Both the position numbers and the translations under genes were made by a program. A stretch of DNA of 64,000 bases from Dyella terrae (lineage in GTDB: Bacteria; Pseudomonadota; Gammaproteobacteria; Xanthomonadales; Rhodanobacteraceae). The stretch is from contig NZ_CP089414.1 of assembly GCF_022394535.1 (NCBI RefSeq), forward strand, positions 3,162,001 through 3,226,000. The letters run 5' to 3'. A model generated the notes under the pieces. That model did not search any database, was not told the DNA's origin, and was given only the letters and a program-made list of their open reading frames with translations. Shown here piece after piece: positions 43,725-53,650 of the stretch (positions are counted from its first letter, which is position 1; each line of letters opens with the position of its first letter).

Positions 43725-44701
43725 TGAATGCACAACTGATGGAATCCTTGATGTCCCCGCAACGCGCGCTAAGCGCACAAGCCATGGCTTACGCCAGCGT
43801 CGGCAACGTCGCTGTTGGTTTCGATATCCTTGGGCACAGCGTGGCGGGCGCGGGCGATCGCGCCGTCGTGCGCCGCATTGATGAACCGGTAGTGCGCATT
43901 GCCGCCATCCACGGCGTTGTCACCGACCTGCCCTTCGATGCGGCCAGCAACACGGCAGGCGCGGCGCTGATGTCGCTGCGTCGCGCGCTGGGCCTGCGCC
44001 ATGGCTTTGAAGTGGAGTTGTACAAGGGTATTGCGCTGGGGTCCGGCATGGGCGGTTCGGCGGCCTCGTGCGTGGCCGCGCTGGTGGCTGCCAACGCCCT
44101 GCTCGAACGTTCGCTACCACGCGAAGCGCTGTATGGATTTGCACTCGACGGTGAAGCCGTAGCGAGTGGCAGCCGACATGGCGACAACCTGGGGCCCATG
44201 CTGCTCGGCGGCCTGGTGCTGTCCACGCGCGATCGCCTGTTGCGCCTTTCTGTGCCGGAGAGCTGGCATTGCGCCTTGGTGCATCCGCATGTGGTGTTGG
44301 AGACGCGCCAGGCACGCGCGGTGCTCAGCGCAGGCTTCGACCTGCACGACGTGGTTGCACAACAGGCCAACCTTGCGCTCTTCCTTACCGGCTGCCAGCG
44401 CGGCGATGCCGAACTGGTGCGCGAAGGCTTGAAGGACGTATTGGTGGAACCAAGACGCGCGCCGCTGGTCCCAGGATTCGCACGCGTGAAACAGGCCGCC
44501 CTGGATCACGGCGCGCTCGGCGCCAGTATTTCCGGCGCCGGTCCCAGCGTATTCGGTTGGTACGAGCGACGCGAGGATGCTGAACGAGCGGGTGCGGCCA
44601 TGTCGGCGGCATTTGCGGCCGAAGGCCTCGCCAGCGATGTGCTGGTTTCACCCATCAATGGACCCGCCGCAGCGCTGGTCGACGAGGAAGACGCGGCATG
44701 A
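43724..44701 (+). CDS. thrB: Homoserine kinase
   Basis: This 325-residue GHMP-family kinase phosphorylates homoserine. The N-terminal [17 protein letters not shown] and the phosphate loop [20 protein letters not shown] are clear, and the C-terminal GHMP motif is [15 protein letters not shown]. The ATG at 43724 overlaps the hom stop and its own stop overlaps thrC, so all three enzymes are translationally coupled. Confidence 0.95.
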   Translation: MNAQLMESLMSPQRALSAQAMAYASVGNVAVGFDILGHSVAGAGDRAVVRRIDEPVVRIAAIHGVVTDLPFDAASNTAGAALMSLRRALGLRHGFEVELYKGIALGSGMGGSAASCVAALVAANALLERSLPREALYGFALDGEAVASGSRHGDNLGPMLLGGLVLSTRDRLLRLSVPESWHCALVHPHVVLETRQARAVLSAGFDLHDVVAQQANLALFLTGCQRGDAELVREGLKDVLVEPRRAPLVPGFARVKQAALDHGALGASISGAGPSVFGWYERREDAERAGAAMSAAFAAEGLASDVLVSPINGPAAALVDEEDAA

Positions 44702-46008
44702 TCGAGCCGTTGCACTACCGCAGCACCCGTGGCGCACGACATGCCGCCGGCATCGAGGAAGTGATCGCCGCCGGCCTGGCCCCCGATGGCGGCCTGTACG
44801 TGCCCGAGGCGCTGCCGCAGCGGGATGTGGGCGATTTCGATCCGCACGGTTCGCTCGCCGATACAGCCACGACGCTGCTTGATCCGTTCTTCCGTGGTTC
44901 TTCGCTGGCGAGCGAACTTCCGGCGATCTGCCGCGAGGCGTTGAACTTCGAGGTGCCGCTGCGCCCACTTCCTTACCGGCACGATGCGTCGGTACTGGAA
45001 CTGTTTCACGGGCCAAGCGCCGCCTTCAAGGACGTGGGCGCGCGTTTCCTCGCCGCCTGCTTCCGCCGCCTTCGTCGCGATGACGACACACCGCTGACCA
45101 TTCTGGTGGCAACGTCTGGCGACACCGGCGCTGCCGTGGCCGCGGCGTTCCATCGTCAGCCCGGCGTGCGCGTAGTGATTCTCTATCCGGACGGGCGCGT
45201 GTCGCCACGACAGGCACATCAGTTGGGCTGCTTTGGCGACAACGTCCAGGCCTTGCGCGTCAACGGCAGCTTCGACGACTGCCAGCGCATGGTGAAGGCA
45301 GCGCTCAACGATGCAGAGCTGCAGCAACGCGTACCTCTGTCCTCCGCCAACAGCATCAGCCTCGGCCGGCTGTTGCCGCAGATGAGCTATTACGCGCATG
45401 CATCGCTGGCGTGGTGGTGGGAACACCGTACGCCGCTCAATTTCATCGTGCCGACCGGCAATCTCGGCAACGCGCTGGCGTGCGTGTGGGTTCGCGAGAT
45501 GGGCCTGCCGGTGGGCGAGGTCCACCTCGCCTGCAACGCCAACGCCACACTGAGCGACTACTTCGACGGCTCACCCTATTCGCCCCGCCCAGCCATCGCC
45601 ACGCTGGCAAACGCCATGGACGTGGGTGCCCCGAGCAACTTCGAGCGCCTGCGCTGGACCTTTCCGCACGACCACGAGCTGCGTCTGCAATTGCACGCCA
45701 GCAGCGTGGACGACAATGCCATTCGCGAGACCATCGTGCGCCACGCGCGCGAACATGGCGAAGTGTTCTGTCCGCACACTGCGACAGCCGTACACCTGCT
45801 CGATGGAATGGGTTCTACCGGGCTGCCATGGGCCGTGGTGGCCACCGCCCATCCGGCCAAGTTCGACAGCGTAGTGGAGCCGTTGATCGGCCGTCAGCTC
45901 GATGTGCCACCGGCGCTCGCGGCGATGCTCGACAGGCCGGCACACGCGGAGCCCATGGCGGCTCGTGATGAACTGCTCAAGGAATGGTTCGCCGTTCCGA
46001 CCGCATAA
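44698..46008 (+). CDS. thrC: Threonine synthase
   Basis: This 436-residue PLP enzyme converts phosphohomoserine to threonine. The N-terminus has [20 protein letters not shown], the PLP lysine is in [15 protein letters not shown], and the phosphate loop region is [34 protein letters not shown] and [13 protein letters not shown] are family hallmarks. ATG 44698 overlaps the thrB stop. The length and motifs are complete. It ends six bases before a convergent small gene. Confidence 0.96.
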   Translation: MIEPLHYRSTRGARHAAGIEEVIAAGLAPDGGLYVPEALPQRDVGDFDPHGSLADTATTLLDPFFRGSSLASELPAICREALNFEVPLRPLPYRHDASVLELFHGPSAAFKDVGARFLAACFRRLRRDDDTPLTILVATSGDTGAAVAAAFHRQPGVRVVILYPDGRVSPRQAHQLGCFGDNVQALRVNGSFDDCQRMVKAALNDAELQQRVPLSSANSISLGRLLPQMSYYAHASLAWWWEHRTPLNFIVPTGNLGNALACVWVREMGLPVGEVHLACNANATLSDYFDGSPYSPRPAIATLANAMDVGAPSNFERLRWTFPHDHELRLQLHASSVDDNAIRETIVRHAREHGEVFCPHTATAVHLLDGMGSTGLPWAVVATAHPAKFDSVVEPLIGRQLDVPPALAAMLDRPAHAEPMAARDELLKEWFAVPTA

Positions 46009-46014
46009 CCGGGG

Positions 46015-46434
46015 CTACATGTCCCGGTGTTTGCTGACATGCCAAGCGAAACACGCAGCGAGACGCTCCGGGATGCCCGGCGCATCTTTCAGCGCCCAGG
46101 CGCGGATCTCGGCTTCTTCATCTTCCATCGCTGCACCGCCCCACAGCGTCACGTAACGCGACGTAGCAGGGTCGCCGGCATAGAAGAGGAAGACTTCGTC
46201 CGTCTCATGTGTAGCCGCGTAGACGATGCGCCAATGGCCGTACGCGAACGACTGCAGCACATCGACTTTCGCTACGCCGAACTGTTTGGCAATGGGAGCG
46301 GCCCACTGCGCTTTCTGGCTATCGGTCAGGTGCCGGTCCACGCCATCGCATGGCGTCGGCGACGCGGCAGCGGCCGCACCCGAGAAGGCTAAGAACAAGG
46401 TCAGGGCATGCAGCATAATGTTCCATCGACGCAT
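46015..46434 (-). CDS. Secreted hypothetical protein
   Basis: The 139-residue protein has a signal peptide (MLHALTLFLAFSGAAAAASP after MRRWNI) and a soluble domain of about 110 residues (DGVDRHLTDSQKAQWAAPIA, VLQSFAYGHWRIVYAATHET, FLFYAGDPATSRYVTLWGG). Two cysteines (CDGVD and CFAWH) could form a disulfide in the periplasm. GAAGGAG lies eight bases before ATG 46434. I recognise no named family. It lies just downstream of the GH1 gene on the same strand, so it may be read with it. Confidence 0.75.
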   Translation of the reverse strand: MRRWNIMLHALTLFLAFSGAAAAASPTPCDGVDRHLTDSQKAQWAAPIAKQFGVAKVDVLQSFAYGHWRIVYAATHETDEVFLFYAGDPATSRYVTLWGGAAMEDEEAEIRAWALKDAPGIPERLAACFAWHVSKHRDM

Positions 46435-46453
46435 GGCCCCGCTCCTTCGTTGA

Positions 46454-47804
46454 TCAATCCAGCACGGCGCCGTTGCTCTCGATCACCTTGGTGTAGAACT
46501 TCGCCGTCGCCTTGGGTGTGCGCTTCTGCGTGGCGAAGTCCACGTGGTACAAGCCGAACCGCTTGGCAAAGCCCAGCGACCATTCCAGGTTGTCCAGCAA
46601 CGACCACGCATAATAGCCCCGGATATCCACGCCCTGCTGGATGGCGTGATGGACTGCCTGAAGGTGCTTGCGCAAATAGCTGGTGCGCAGCGGGTCTTCC
46701 ACCACGTCACCCTCGGCTACCGGCGGGTCGTAGAACGCCGAGCCGTTCTCGGTGATGTAGAGCGGGATATTGCCGTAGCGCTGCTTGAACCAGGTGAGCG
46801 TATCGGTGAAGCCTTGCTCGTACACTTCCCAACCCGTTTCGGTATGTGTGACGTTGGGCTGGCGCACGGGTACGGCCTTCAGCGGATACGCCTCGGGGTC
46901 GTTTTTCACCACGGCGCGCGTGTAGTAGTTGATGCCGACGTAGTCGACCTTCTGTTTCGTCAGCTTGAAGTCGTCTTCGGGGAAGTCTGGCCACGCCGGC
47001 CCGAAGATCTCCTTCAGCTCCGGCGGATAACTGCCCAACAACGCGGGGTCGGCGAACTGCTCGTTCATGTACGCATGTGCGCGAGCCGTGGCGGCAATGT
47101 CGTCCGGGCTATTGGATGCCGGGTACTTCGGCTCGATGTTGAACACCACGCCGATCTCATGCTTGCCTAGCGCGCGATACGCCTGGATGCCTGCGCCACT
47201 GGCGCGCATCAGGTTGTGCGTGGCAATCGGCGCCTCGTATTTGCTGCGGTGACCAGGCGCCAGCTTGCCGTGCAGATAGCCCCCATCCGTCACCACCCAG
47301 GGCTCGTTGAGTGTGGACCAACGCTTCACGCGATCATCCAGCGCCTTGTACATCACGCTGGCGTATTCGGCGAACCAGTTTGCGCTGTCGCGATTGAGCC
47401 AGCCGCCGCGGTCGTCCAGCGCTGCTGGCAGATCCCAGTGGAACAGCGTGGCGTTCGGCTCGATACCGTTTTCCAGCAGCTCGTCGACCAGTCGCGAGTA
47501 GAAGTCCACGCCCTTCGGATTGATGCGTCCGGTGCCTTCCGGCAGCACGCGCGCCCACGCAATGCTGAAGCGATAGCCCTGCAGGCCTAGCGCACGCATC
47601 AACTGCACGTCGTCCTTGTAGCGACGGTAGTGATCGCACGCGACGTCACCGGTATCGCCGTTCGCCATCATGCCCGGCGTGTGCGCGAAGCGCTCCCAAA
47701 TGCTCGGCCCCGCCCCATCGGCCAAGGGCGAACCCTCGATCTGGTAGGCCGAGGTCGCGGCACCCCAATGGAAGCCGGGGGGGAAAGCGATAGCTCTGGG
47801 TCAT
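46454..47804 (-). pseudogene. GH1 beta-glucosidase, frameshifted near its N-terminus
   Basis: Family 1 beta-glucosidases split terminal beta-linked glucose. ATG 47804 begins MTQSYRFPP, then the frame is lost at a run of seven C on the coding strand (plus-strand G 47777-47783). With six C it continues as GFHWGAATSAYQIEGSPLAD into the long downstream frame, giving a typical 449-residue enzyme. The acid/base Glu is in STLNEPWVV and the nucleophile in YITENGSAFYD. The motif YAWSLLDNLEWSLGF is intact near the end. An operator palindrome lies 35 bases upstream, shared with the divergent ABC ATPase. If the shift were real, translation could start only at about residue 27 and the first barrel strand would be missing. 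Confidence 0.9.
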
Positions 47805-47838
47805 GTCGAGGAATTCCCTGATGCCGCGTTGCGGCTTG

Positions 47839-47854
47839 ATGTAAACGCTTACAT
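47839..47854. promoter_or_regulatory. LacI-type operator between GH1 and ABC ATPase genes
   Basis: ATGTAAACGCTTACAT is a near-perfect 16-bp palindrome with central CG. It lies 35 bases upstream of the GH1 ATG and 101 bases before the ATPase ATG. The related sequences GTAAACGTTTTC (57813-57824) and AGTAAACGTTTACT (56643-56656) sit near the LacI gene and the TonB receptor start, so the LacI protein of this module is the likely binder. Confidence 0.78.
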
Positions 47855-47954
47855 ACTGAGAATAGCCTAGCGCGCCCCGGATGTGCACCGGTGGCATCCA
47901 CATTCGGCTACGGTGGCTCGCGCGGCCGCCGGCAACACAGAGCGAGAGGCGTTG

Positions 47955-49046
47955 ATGGCTACGGTGAGTCTGGATCGCATCAGCAAGGTCTATCCCAACG
48001 GCCATGTCGGTGTGGCCGAAGCGAGTTTCGACATAGCTGACGGCGAACTGCTGGTGCTGGTAGGCCCGTCGGGCTGCGGCAAGACCACGCTGCTGCGCAT
48101 GATCGCCGGCCTGGAATCGATCTCTTCCGGCACGCTGAGCATCGGTGGCCGCGTGGTGAACGACGTGTCGCCGAAAGACCGCGACATCGCGATGGTGTTT
48201 CAGAACTATGCGCTGTACCCGCACATGACGGTGGCGGAGAACCTCGCCTTTGGCCTGCGCCTGCGTGGCAAATCGAAGGCCGAGGTGGACGAACGCGTAC
48301 GTCAAGCGGCCACACGACTGGAACTGGAACATCGCCTCGACGCGCTGCCGGCCTCGCTGTCCGGCGGGCAGCGGCAACGCGTCGCCCTCGGGCGTGCGCT
48401 GGTGCGCGAACCACGCGTGTTCCTGCTCGATGAGCCGCTGTCCAATCTCGATGCCAAGCTGCGCCTGTCTATGCGCGTGGAGATCGCGCGACTGCATCGC
48501 CAGCTCGGCGCGACCATGATCTACGTGACCCACGACCAAGTCGAAGCGATGACGCTGGGCCAGCGCATCGTGGTGCTCAACGGCGGACAGATCCAGCAGA
48601 TCGACACGCCGATGCGCCTCTACGAACAACCGGCGAACCTGTTCGTGGCCGGGTTTCTTGGCTCGCCAGCGATGAACCTGCTGCGCGGGTCGCTGCGCCA
48701 CGGCCCCGGTTGGCATCTCGAAACTCCGCAAGGCGACGTGCGGCTGGGCGCGTTGGAAGCACAAGCGCCGGAACTGCTGCCGTGGATCGACCGTGAGATC
48801 GTGCTTGGCGTGCGACCGGAAGACCTGCGTCCCTCCGGTGACGCCGACGCGGCGGTAAGCGCCGTGCTCGAAGTCACCGAGCCGGTAGGCAACGAAATCT
48901 TCCTCAACCTGCGTCGCGGTGACCAAACCTTGGTATCGCGCGTAGCGCCCAGCACCCTGCCCGATGCCGGCAGCGTGATGCATTTCGAACTGGCGCTTGA
49001 TCGCCTGCATATGTTCGACCCGGTCTCGGGTGCGCGCATCGCCTGA
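47955..49046 (+). CDS. ABC transporter ATP-binding protein, MalK/UgpC type
   Basis: This 363-residue ATPase powers a carbohydrate importer. Walker A (GPSGCGKTTLL), Q-loop (FQNYALYPHMTV), signature (LSGGQRQRVALGRAL), Walker B (VFLLDEPLSNLDAKL) and H-loop (YVTHDQVEA) are complete. A C-terminal TOBE/regulatory domain (from about residue 240, including LGVRPEDLRPS) marks the MalK-type subfamily. ATG 47955 fits family length. The matching permeases and binding protein are on the opposite strand and converge with it at only eight bases, an unusual layout for an importer. The start region shares a palindromic operator with GH1. Confidence 0.95.
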   Translation: MATVSLDRISKVYPNGHVGVAEASFDIADGELLVLVGPSGCGKTTLLRMIAGLESISSGTLSIGGRVVNDVSPKDRDIAMVFQNYALYPHMTVAENLAFGLRLRGKSKAEVDERVRQAATRLELEHRLDALPASLSGGQRQRVALGRALVREPRVFLLDEPLSNLDAKLRLSMRVEIARLHRQLGATMIYVTHDQVEAMTLGQRIVVLNGGQIQQIDTPMRLYEQPANLFVAGFLGSPAMNLLRGSLRHGPGWHLETPQGDVRLGALEAQAPELLPWIDREIVLGVRPEDLRPSGDADAAVSAVLEVTEPVGNEIFLNLRRGDQTLVSRVAPSTLPDAGSVMHFELALDRLHMFDPVSGARIA

Positions 49047-49054
49047 GCGACCCG

Positions 49055-49876
49055 TCATCCCTTCACACTTCCCAGCAGCAAGCCCTCGATGTAGTAACGC
49101 TGCATGGCAAGGAACAACGCCAGCACGGGAATCACCGTCACCACCGAGCCCGCCATCATCAGTTCGCTGTCCTGCGCGTGCTCTCGCGCCAGCGAGGCGA
49201 GGCCGAGCGGCAGTGTGTAGTGTTCCTGCCCCGTCAACGCGATCAAGGGCCACATGAAATCGTTCCACGCAGTGAGGAAGGTGAAGATCGCCAGCGTCAC
49301 CATGATGGGCTTGAGCAGCGGCAGCACGATCTGGCCAAAGATGCGCAGCTCGCCCGCGCCGTCGATGCGCGCCGCTTCCAGCAGTTCATCGGGAATGCCG
49401 CGCGCGTACTGGCGCACCAGGAAAATGCCGAACGCCGTGGCCGCCGCAGGCAGCACCACGGCAGCGTAACTGTTCACCAGCCCCATACTCTTGAGCATCA
49501 GGAACAGCGGCAGCATGGCCACTTGCGCCGGGATCACCAGCAAGCCGAGCAACATCTGGAACAGACGCTCACGGCCCGCGAAGCGCAACTTGGCGAATGC
49601 GTAGCCGGCCATCAGGTTGAAGGCGAGCGACAACAGCGTGATGGCGGCGGAGATCGCGAAGCTGTTGAACAGATAGCGGCCCACGCCCGCACGCAGGAAT
49701 AGCACTTCGTAGTTGTGCCAGGTGGCATGCGCCGGCCACAGCGGCGGCGGCAAGCTGCCGGCTTCGCCGGGCTGCATGAACGACACCGCGAGCATCCACA
49801 GCAACGGAAACACGGCCACCAGTGTGCCGCCGATCAGCAAGCCGTGAATGATGACCTTGGCTGCGCGCGCATTCAC
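49055..49876 (-). CDS. ABC sugar permease, MalG type
   Basis: This 273-residue inner-membrane permease has about six helices. The cytoplasmic EAA loop that docks to the ATPase reads LLEAARIDGAGELRIFGQIVL (shown to its first 20 residues only by family: EAARIDGAGELRIFGQIVLP region). GTG 49876 is preferred because GGGGAG lies eight bases upstream, and it overlaps the stop of the partner permease (GTGA). It forms the translocation channel with the MalF-type gene upstream. Confidence 0.92.
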   Translation of the reverse strand: MNARAAKVIIHGLLIGGTLVAVFPLLWMLAVSFMQPGEAGSLPPPLWPAHATWHNYEVLFLRAGVGRYLFNSFAISAAITLLSLAFNLMAGYAFAKLRFAGRERLFQMLLGLLVIPAQVAMLPLFLMLKSMGLVNSYAAVVLPAAATAFGIFLVRQYARGIPDELLEAARIDGAGELRIFGQIVLPLLKPIMVTLAIFTFLTAWNDFMWPLIALTGQEHYTLPLGLASLAREHAQDSELMMAGSVVTVIPVLALFLAMQRYYIEGLLLGSVKG

Positions 49877-50751
49877 GCCGTTGCTCCCCGGCGTCCCAAC
49901 CGTAGCATCAATGCGGTGACGACAAACATGATGACGAACAGCAGGAATGCCACGGCCGACGCCGTGCCGAAGTTCCACCATTTGAAGCCTTCGTTGTACA
50001 TCAGGTAGAGCACGCTGGTGGTGCTCTGCAGCGGCCCGCCTTCGGTCATCACGTAGGGTTCGGCAAACAGTTGGAAATAGCCGGACACCGTGAGGATACC
50101 CACCATCAGCAAGGTCGGCCCGAGCATGGGCAGGGTGATATGTCGGAACTGCTGCAGCGCGGATGCGCCGTCAATACGTGCGGCTTCGTAAAGATCCTTC
50201 TGGATCGCCTGCAACCCGGCCAACAGGATGATCATGTTGTAGCCAAAGTTCTTCCACACCGCGAACAGGATGATCGACGGCATGGCCCAGTGCGGGTCGC
50301 CCAGCCAATCCACCGGATGGATGCCCACCATGCCGAGGGCGTAATTCAACAGCCCGTACTTGGTGTTGTAGATGTAACGCCACACCACCGCCACGGCCAC
50401 AACGGTGGTGACCACCGGCGCGAACAGCGCAGTGCGGAAGAAAGCCTTGCAGCGCACCAGCGGCGAGTTGAGCAGCAACGCTGCGCCCAGCGACACCATG
50501 AGGGAGAGCGGTACGCCCACGATCACGAAGTACAGCGTGTGCCCGAGCGCCGACCAGAATTTCTTCTGATGGAGTAGATCCCAGTAATTGCCCAGGGCGA
50601 CGAAGCGCAGGTGGCGGATATCCGCCAGCGCATACAGATCGTAATCGGTGAGGCTGAGCCCAAGCGCCGCGATCACCGGCAGCAGGAAGAAGACGCCAAG
50701 CACCACCATCGCGGGCGCCAGGAACCACCATGCGGCGCGTTGCGGGCTCAT
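49873..50751 (-). CDS. ABC sugar permease, MalF type
   Basis: The 292-residue protein has six membrane segments and the EAA loop YEAARIDGASALQQFRHITL. The N-terminus (SPQRAAWWFLAPAMVVLGVF) is typical of short MalF-like subunits of CUT1 oligosaccharide importers. Its ATG overlaps the stop of the binding-protein gene (ATGA), and its stop overlaps the MalG-type start, so these three subunits are made together. Confidence 0.93.
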   Translation of the reverse strand: MSPQRAAWWFLAPAMVVLGVFFLLPVIAALGLSLTDYDLYALADIRHLRFVALGNYWDLLHQKKFWSALGHTLYFVIVGVPLSLMVSLGAALLLNSPLVRCKAFFRTALFAPVVTTVVAVAVVWRYIYNTKYGLLNYALGMVGIHPVDWLGDPHWAMPSIILFAVWKNFGYNMIILLAGLQAIQKDLYEAARIDGASALQQFRHITLPMLGPTLLMVGILTVSGYFQLFAEPYVMTEGGPLQSTTSVLYLMYNEGFKWWNFGTASAVAFLLFVIMFVVTALMLRLGRRGATA

Positions 50752-52058
50752 GGCGACGCTGCCGGAGTACGCGAATGATCAAGGATCCAGCGGCGCTTTT
50801 CGAGGATGCGATCCGCACGCCGATCCATCTCGGCTGCCGCCTCATCAACGGTCAGTTCACCTGCCACCGCCTGCGCAGCCACCAGCTGCATCTCGTTGGC
50901 GATCCGTTCCCACTCCGGCACGGATGGCGACGGCTTCACGTGCTCCAACTGCTCGCGGAACGCCTGCACCTTGGGATCGGTGCGCAAGCTGCCGCCGTCC
51001 CATGCACTACGGCGCGCGGGCATGTCGCCCAGCAGATCGTAGAGGCGTCGCTGCACGTCGGGCCGTGACAGATACTCGATGAGCGTCCAGGCGTCTTCCT
51101 TGTGCGCCGAGCGGCGAAACACCACGAGACTGGAGCCACCCGCCGCACCCACACCCGCGCCGTCGGGGCCGGGCAATGGCGCGGTGGCCCATTCACTCTC
51201 TCGATCCGCTGACAACCGCTGGCGAAACTCGCCGATGTTCCACGGGCCGGAGAAGTAGAACGCATACACGCCACGCCCAAACTCGTCCCACGGATTACCC
51301 GCTTCCACCGCCGTGATAGCCGGTGCTTGCCGAAGACGGAAGGTGTCCACGTAGAACGCCAGCGCACGCTTGAAGCCGGCGCTGCGGAAATTGCCGTAGC
51401 GCCCGCCATCGCGCAGCATCGATTCGGGCTGCTGCAGTGCCAGCGACATCAGCTGTTCGTACTCGTTGGTGGGCAACAGGATGCCGTAGACGCCACGATC
51501 AGGATGGCTGAGTGCAGCGAGCATGCTCCGCCATTCGTTCCAGGTGCGCGGCGGTGCATTGAAACCGGCAGCCTTGAGCAGGTCACGGCGATAGAACAGC
51601 AGGCGCGTATCGACGTACCAAGGCACGCCATACAGTGCGCCATCGATCAGATTGATCGACCAGATATGAGTGAAGTAGTCGTCCGGCTTCACCACGGCCG
51701 ACGTGGCCACTCGTTGTTGTAGCGGCTCGAGCGCATTCAACGCGGCGAACTCCGGCAACCACGTATTGCCGAGTTGAGTCAGGTCCGGCGTGGAGTCGCC
51801 GGCAAAGGCGGTCAGCAACTTCTGGTGCGCCGCGGTGAGCGGCATCTGCTGTACCTCCACGTGGATGTCCGGATGTTCGCGCTCAAACTCCGGCAGCAGC
51901 TTCACCACGGCCTCGCCCTCACGGCCAATCGTCCAGAACGTCAGCGTGCGCGCATCCTTCGATGACGAACAACCCGCCAGCAACAGCGCGACAACCGCCA
52001 GCAGGCGGAATGCCGTCTGGCGGGTCGTTGCGTTGTCGCGGCGTGACGGATCAGGCAT
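50748..52058 (-). CDS. Extracellular solute-binding lipoprotein, family 1
   Basis: This 436-residue sugar-binding protein has a lipoprotein signal with lipobox LAGC (Cys 30), followed by the binding fold (TLTFWTIGREGEAVVKLLPE, HPDIHVEVQQMPLTAAHQKL). Family 1 binding proteins deliver oligosaccharides to MalFG-type permeases. In this Gram-negative it would be anchored to a membrane facing the periplasm. It starts three bases after the GH144-like gene, so enzyme and binder are made from one mRNA. The ligand is inferred to be a short beta-glucan. Confidence 0.93.
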   Translation of the reverse strand: MPDPSRRDNATTRQTAFRLLAVVALLLAGCSSSKDARTLTFWTIGREGEAVVKLLPEFEREHPDIHVEVQQMPLTAAHQKLLTAFAGDSTPDLTQLGNTWLPEFAALNALEPLQQRVATSAVVKPDDYFTHIWSINLIDGALYGVPWYVDTRLLFYRRDLLKAAGFNAPPRTWNEWRSMLAALSHPDRGVYGILLPTNEYEQLMSLALQQPESMLRDGGRYGNFRSAGFKRALAFYVDTFRLRQAPAITAVEAGNPWDEFGRGVYAFYFSGPWNIGEFRQRLSADRESEWATAPLPGPDGAGVGAAGGSSLVVFRRSAHKEDAWTLIEYLSRPDVQRRLYDLLGDMPARRSAWDGGSLRTDPKVQAFREQLEHVKPSPSVPEWERIANEMQLVAAQAVAGELTVDEAAAEMDRRADRILEKRRWILDHSRTPAASP

Positions 52059-52061
52059 GGC

Positions 52062-53513
52062 TCACCGTGGCTTCTCGTCCAGCCAGCCCCCGCTGAAACC
52101 GGCGCGCTCCAGCCCCTTACGGACATACGGGTTCTTGCGCATCACGTTCCACACGAAACCGCTGCGCCAGTTCTCGATCATCAGCACGATGGGGCCTTGA
52201 TCTATGCCGATCTGCTTGTCGTCTGCCCAGCCCATGCCTTTCACAAGACGACCATCTTTGGGCGCGGTGCCCGTGTCGTAGCTTGGGTTGAAAGCATCGA
52301 CGAAACCGTACTTGCCATAGATGGCGTCACCGTAGCGCTTCTTCATCTCCAGCAACGCAGGCACCACGATCTCCGGGGCGAATGCGATGGAGCCGCCAGC
52401 GGCGGTCGGGGCGATGGTACCGTCATCAGAGATGTAATCGAGGCCCGCGCCGCGCGCGGTATAGCCGTAGAACGCGCGCGTACTGCCGTCGTCGCGCTTC
52501 ACCATCGCATCGCCCGGTCCGTTGCAGGCGGTGAGGCCCCAGACGTTCTCGCCATAGCCTTCCCAGTGATTGGGGTTGGCGATGGCGTAGGAACGCTGGG
52601 CGTAGGTGGCCTGGCGGCTGTTCTGGAAATAGTCGGTCTGGTGATCGCGGCTCCACGCATCCTGGATGCCGCGGAAGTCGACCCACGTGTGGCTGTAATG
52701 GTGACCGAACATCGGCGCGAAGTTGAGGAAGGTACGCCCCTGAAACTCGCCCCATTGTTTGGGATAGGTGCTGGTCCAGGCCTGCCATGCATCGTCGCTC
52801 ACCGGGTGCGTGGGCGAACCCAGCGCCAGCACGTACACCAACATGCCTTCGTCGTAGCCCTTCCAGTTGGATGGGATGAACTGGCCGCCCGGGGTCCAGC
52901 CCATGCTGATCAGCGGCGCCTTGGGCTGCATCCAGGTCCAGTCGACGCGGCGGTAGATGGTGTCGGCTAGCGCGCGGATCTGCTTCTCCTTGGCCGAGGA
53001 ACGATCGAAATACGTTTGCGAGAACAACACGCCGCCCAGCAGCAGCGTCGTATCCACGCTCGACAGCTCGACCCCGCGCGAATAACGCTTGCCGGTCTTC
53101 ATGTCGAGGAAGTGGTAGAAGAAGCCGTGATAACCGGTGGCGCCGTCTTCGCTGTCGTTCTGCGTGGCGTCATTGAAAAAGCGCAGTGTGGCCAGCGTGC
53201 GGTCCACCGCCTGCTCACGCGTGATGTAGCCGCGCTCCACGCCCACGCCATAAGCGGTAAGTGCAAAACCCACCGAGGCGATGCTGGCGAACGAGTCGGC
53301 CGGCCAATGATCAGGTACCAGGCCGGTCACCGGATCGGCGCTGTCCCAGAACCACTGGAACGTGCGGTGCTCCAGTTCGTCGATGGCGGCGCGCTGGTCC
53401 TTAGGTAGTGCTTGGTACTTGAGCGCGGGCGCATCCGCCGGTGCCGCAAGAGCGACGCCGGACGCCAGCGTAAGTGCGCCTGCGAGGAGCGCGCGGAGAA
53501 TTCGTTTGTGCAT
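52062..53513 (-). CDS. Glucoamylase-like (GH144-type) secreted glucanase
   Basis: This 483-residue exported protein has a signal peptide (ILRALLAGALTLASGVALA). The domain is the so-called glucoamylase-like family: HRTFQWFWDSADPVTGLVPD, SIASVGFALTAYGVGVERGY, RGVELSSVDTTLLLGGVLF, EGYGENVWGLTACNGPGD and GGSIAFAPEIVVPALLEM. Characterised members in GH144 are endo-beta-1,2-glucanases. The link to a binding-protein importer, a GH1 enzyme and a TonB receptor supports beta-1,2-glucan breakdown to sophoro-oligosaccharides in the periplasm. The exact linkage is an inference from family membership. Confidence 0.85.
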   Translation of the reverse strand: MHKRILRALLAGALTLASGVALAAPADAPALKYQALPKDQRAAIDELEHRTFQWFWDSADPVTGLVPDHWPADSFASIASVGFALTAYGVGVERGYITREQAVDRTLATLRFFNDATQNDSEDGATGYHGFFYHFLDMKTGKRYSRGVELSSVDTTLLLGGVLFSQTYFDRSSAKEKQIRALADTIYRRVDWTWMQPKAPLISMGWTPGGQFIPSNWKGYDEGMLVYVLALGSPTHPVSDDAWQAWTSTYPKQWGEFQGRTFLNFAPMFGHHYSHTWVDFRGIQDAWSRDHQTDYFQNSRQATYAQRSYAIANPNHWEGYGENVWGLTACNGPGDAMVKRDDGSTRAFYGYTARGAGLDYISDDGTIAPTAAGGSIAFAPEIVVPALLEMKKRYGDAIYGKYGFVDAFNPSYDTGTAPKDGRLVKGMGWADDKQIGIDQGPIVLMIENWRSGFVWNVMRKNPYVRKGLERAGFSGGWLDEKPR

Positions 53514-53587
53514 GATCGGTTGCCCTCTTAAACCCTTCCACTATCTCAGCCAATTGCGCGCTGCGATATCGACCGGGCTCTCAAAGA

Positions 53588-53610
53588 GAGGCCCGCAAAA
53601 CGCGGGCCTC
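53588..53610 (-). terminator. Hairpin between TonB receptor and GH144-like gene
   Basis: GAGGCCCGC (53588-53596) pairs perfectly with GCGGGCCTC (53602-53610) around AAAAC. On the minus strand it follows the receptor stop, with TCTTTGA after it. It may be a partial terminator that lowers expression of downstream genes relative to the receptor. Confidence 0.6.
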
Positions 53611-53650
53611 GTGGTTGCCATCGTCCTGACGGCTTTGGGGGGGGTGCCAC

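Noticed and set aside
47646..49268. A long minus-strand frame covering the ABC ATPase and the GH1 start
   Set aside because: Most of it is antisense to the ATPase. Only its last part coincides with the true GH1 N-terminus in the shifted frame.
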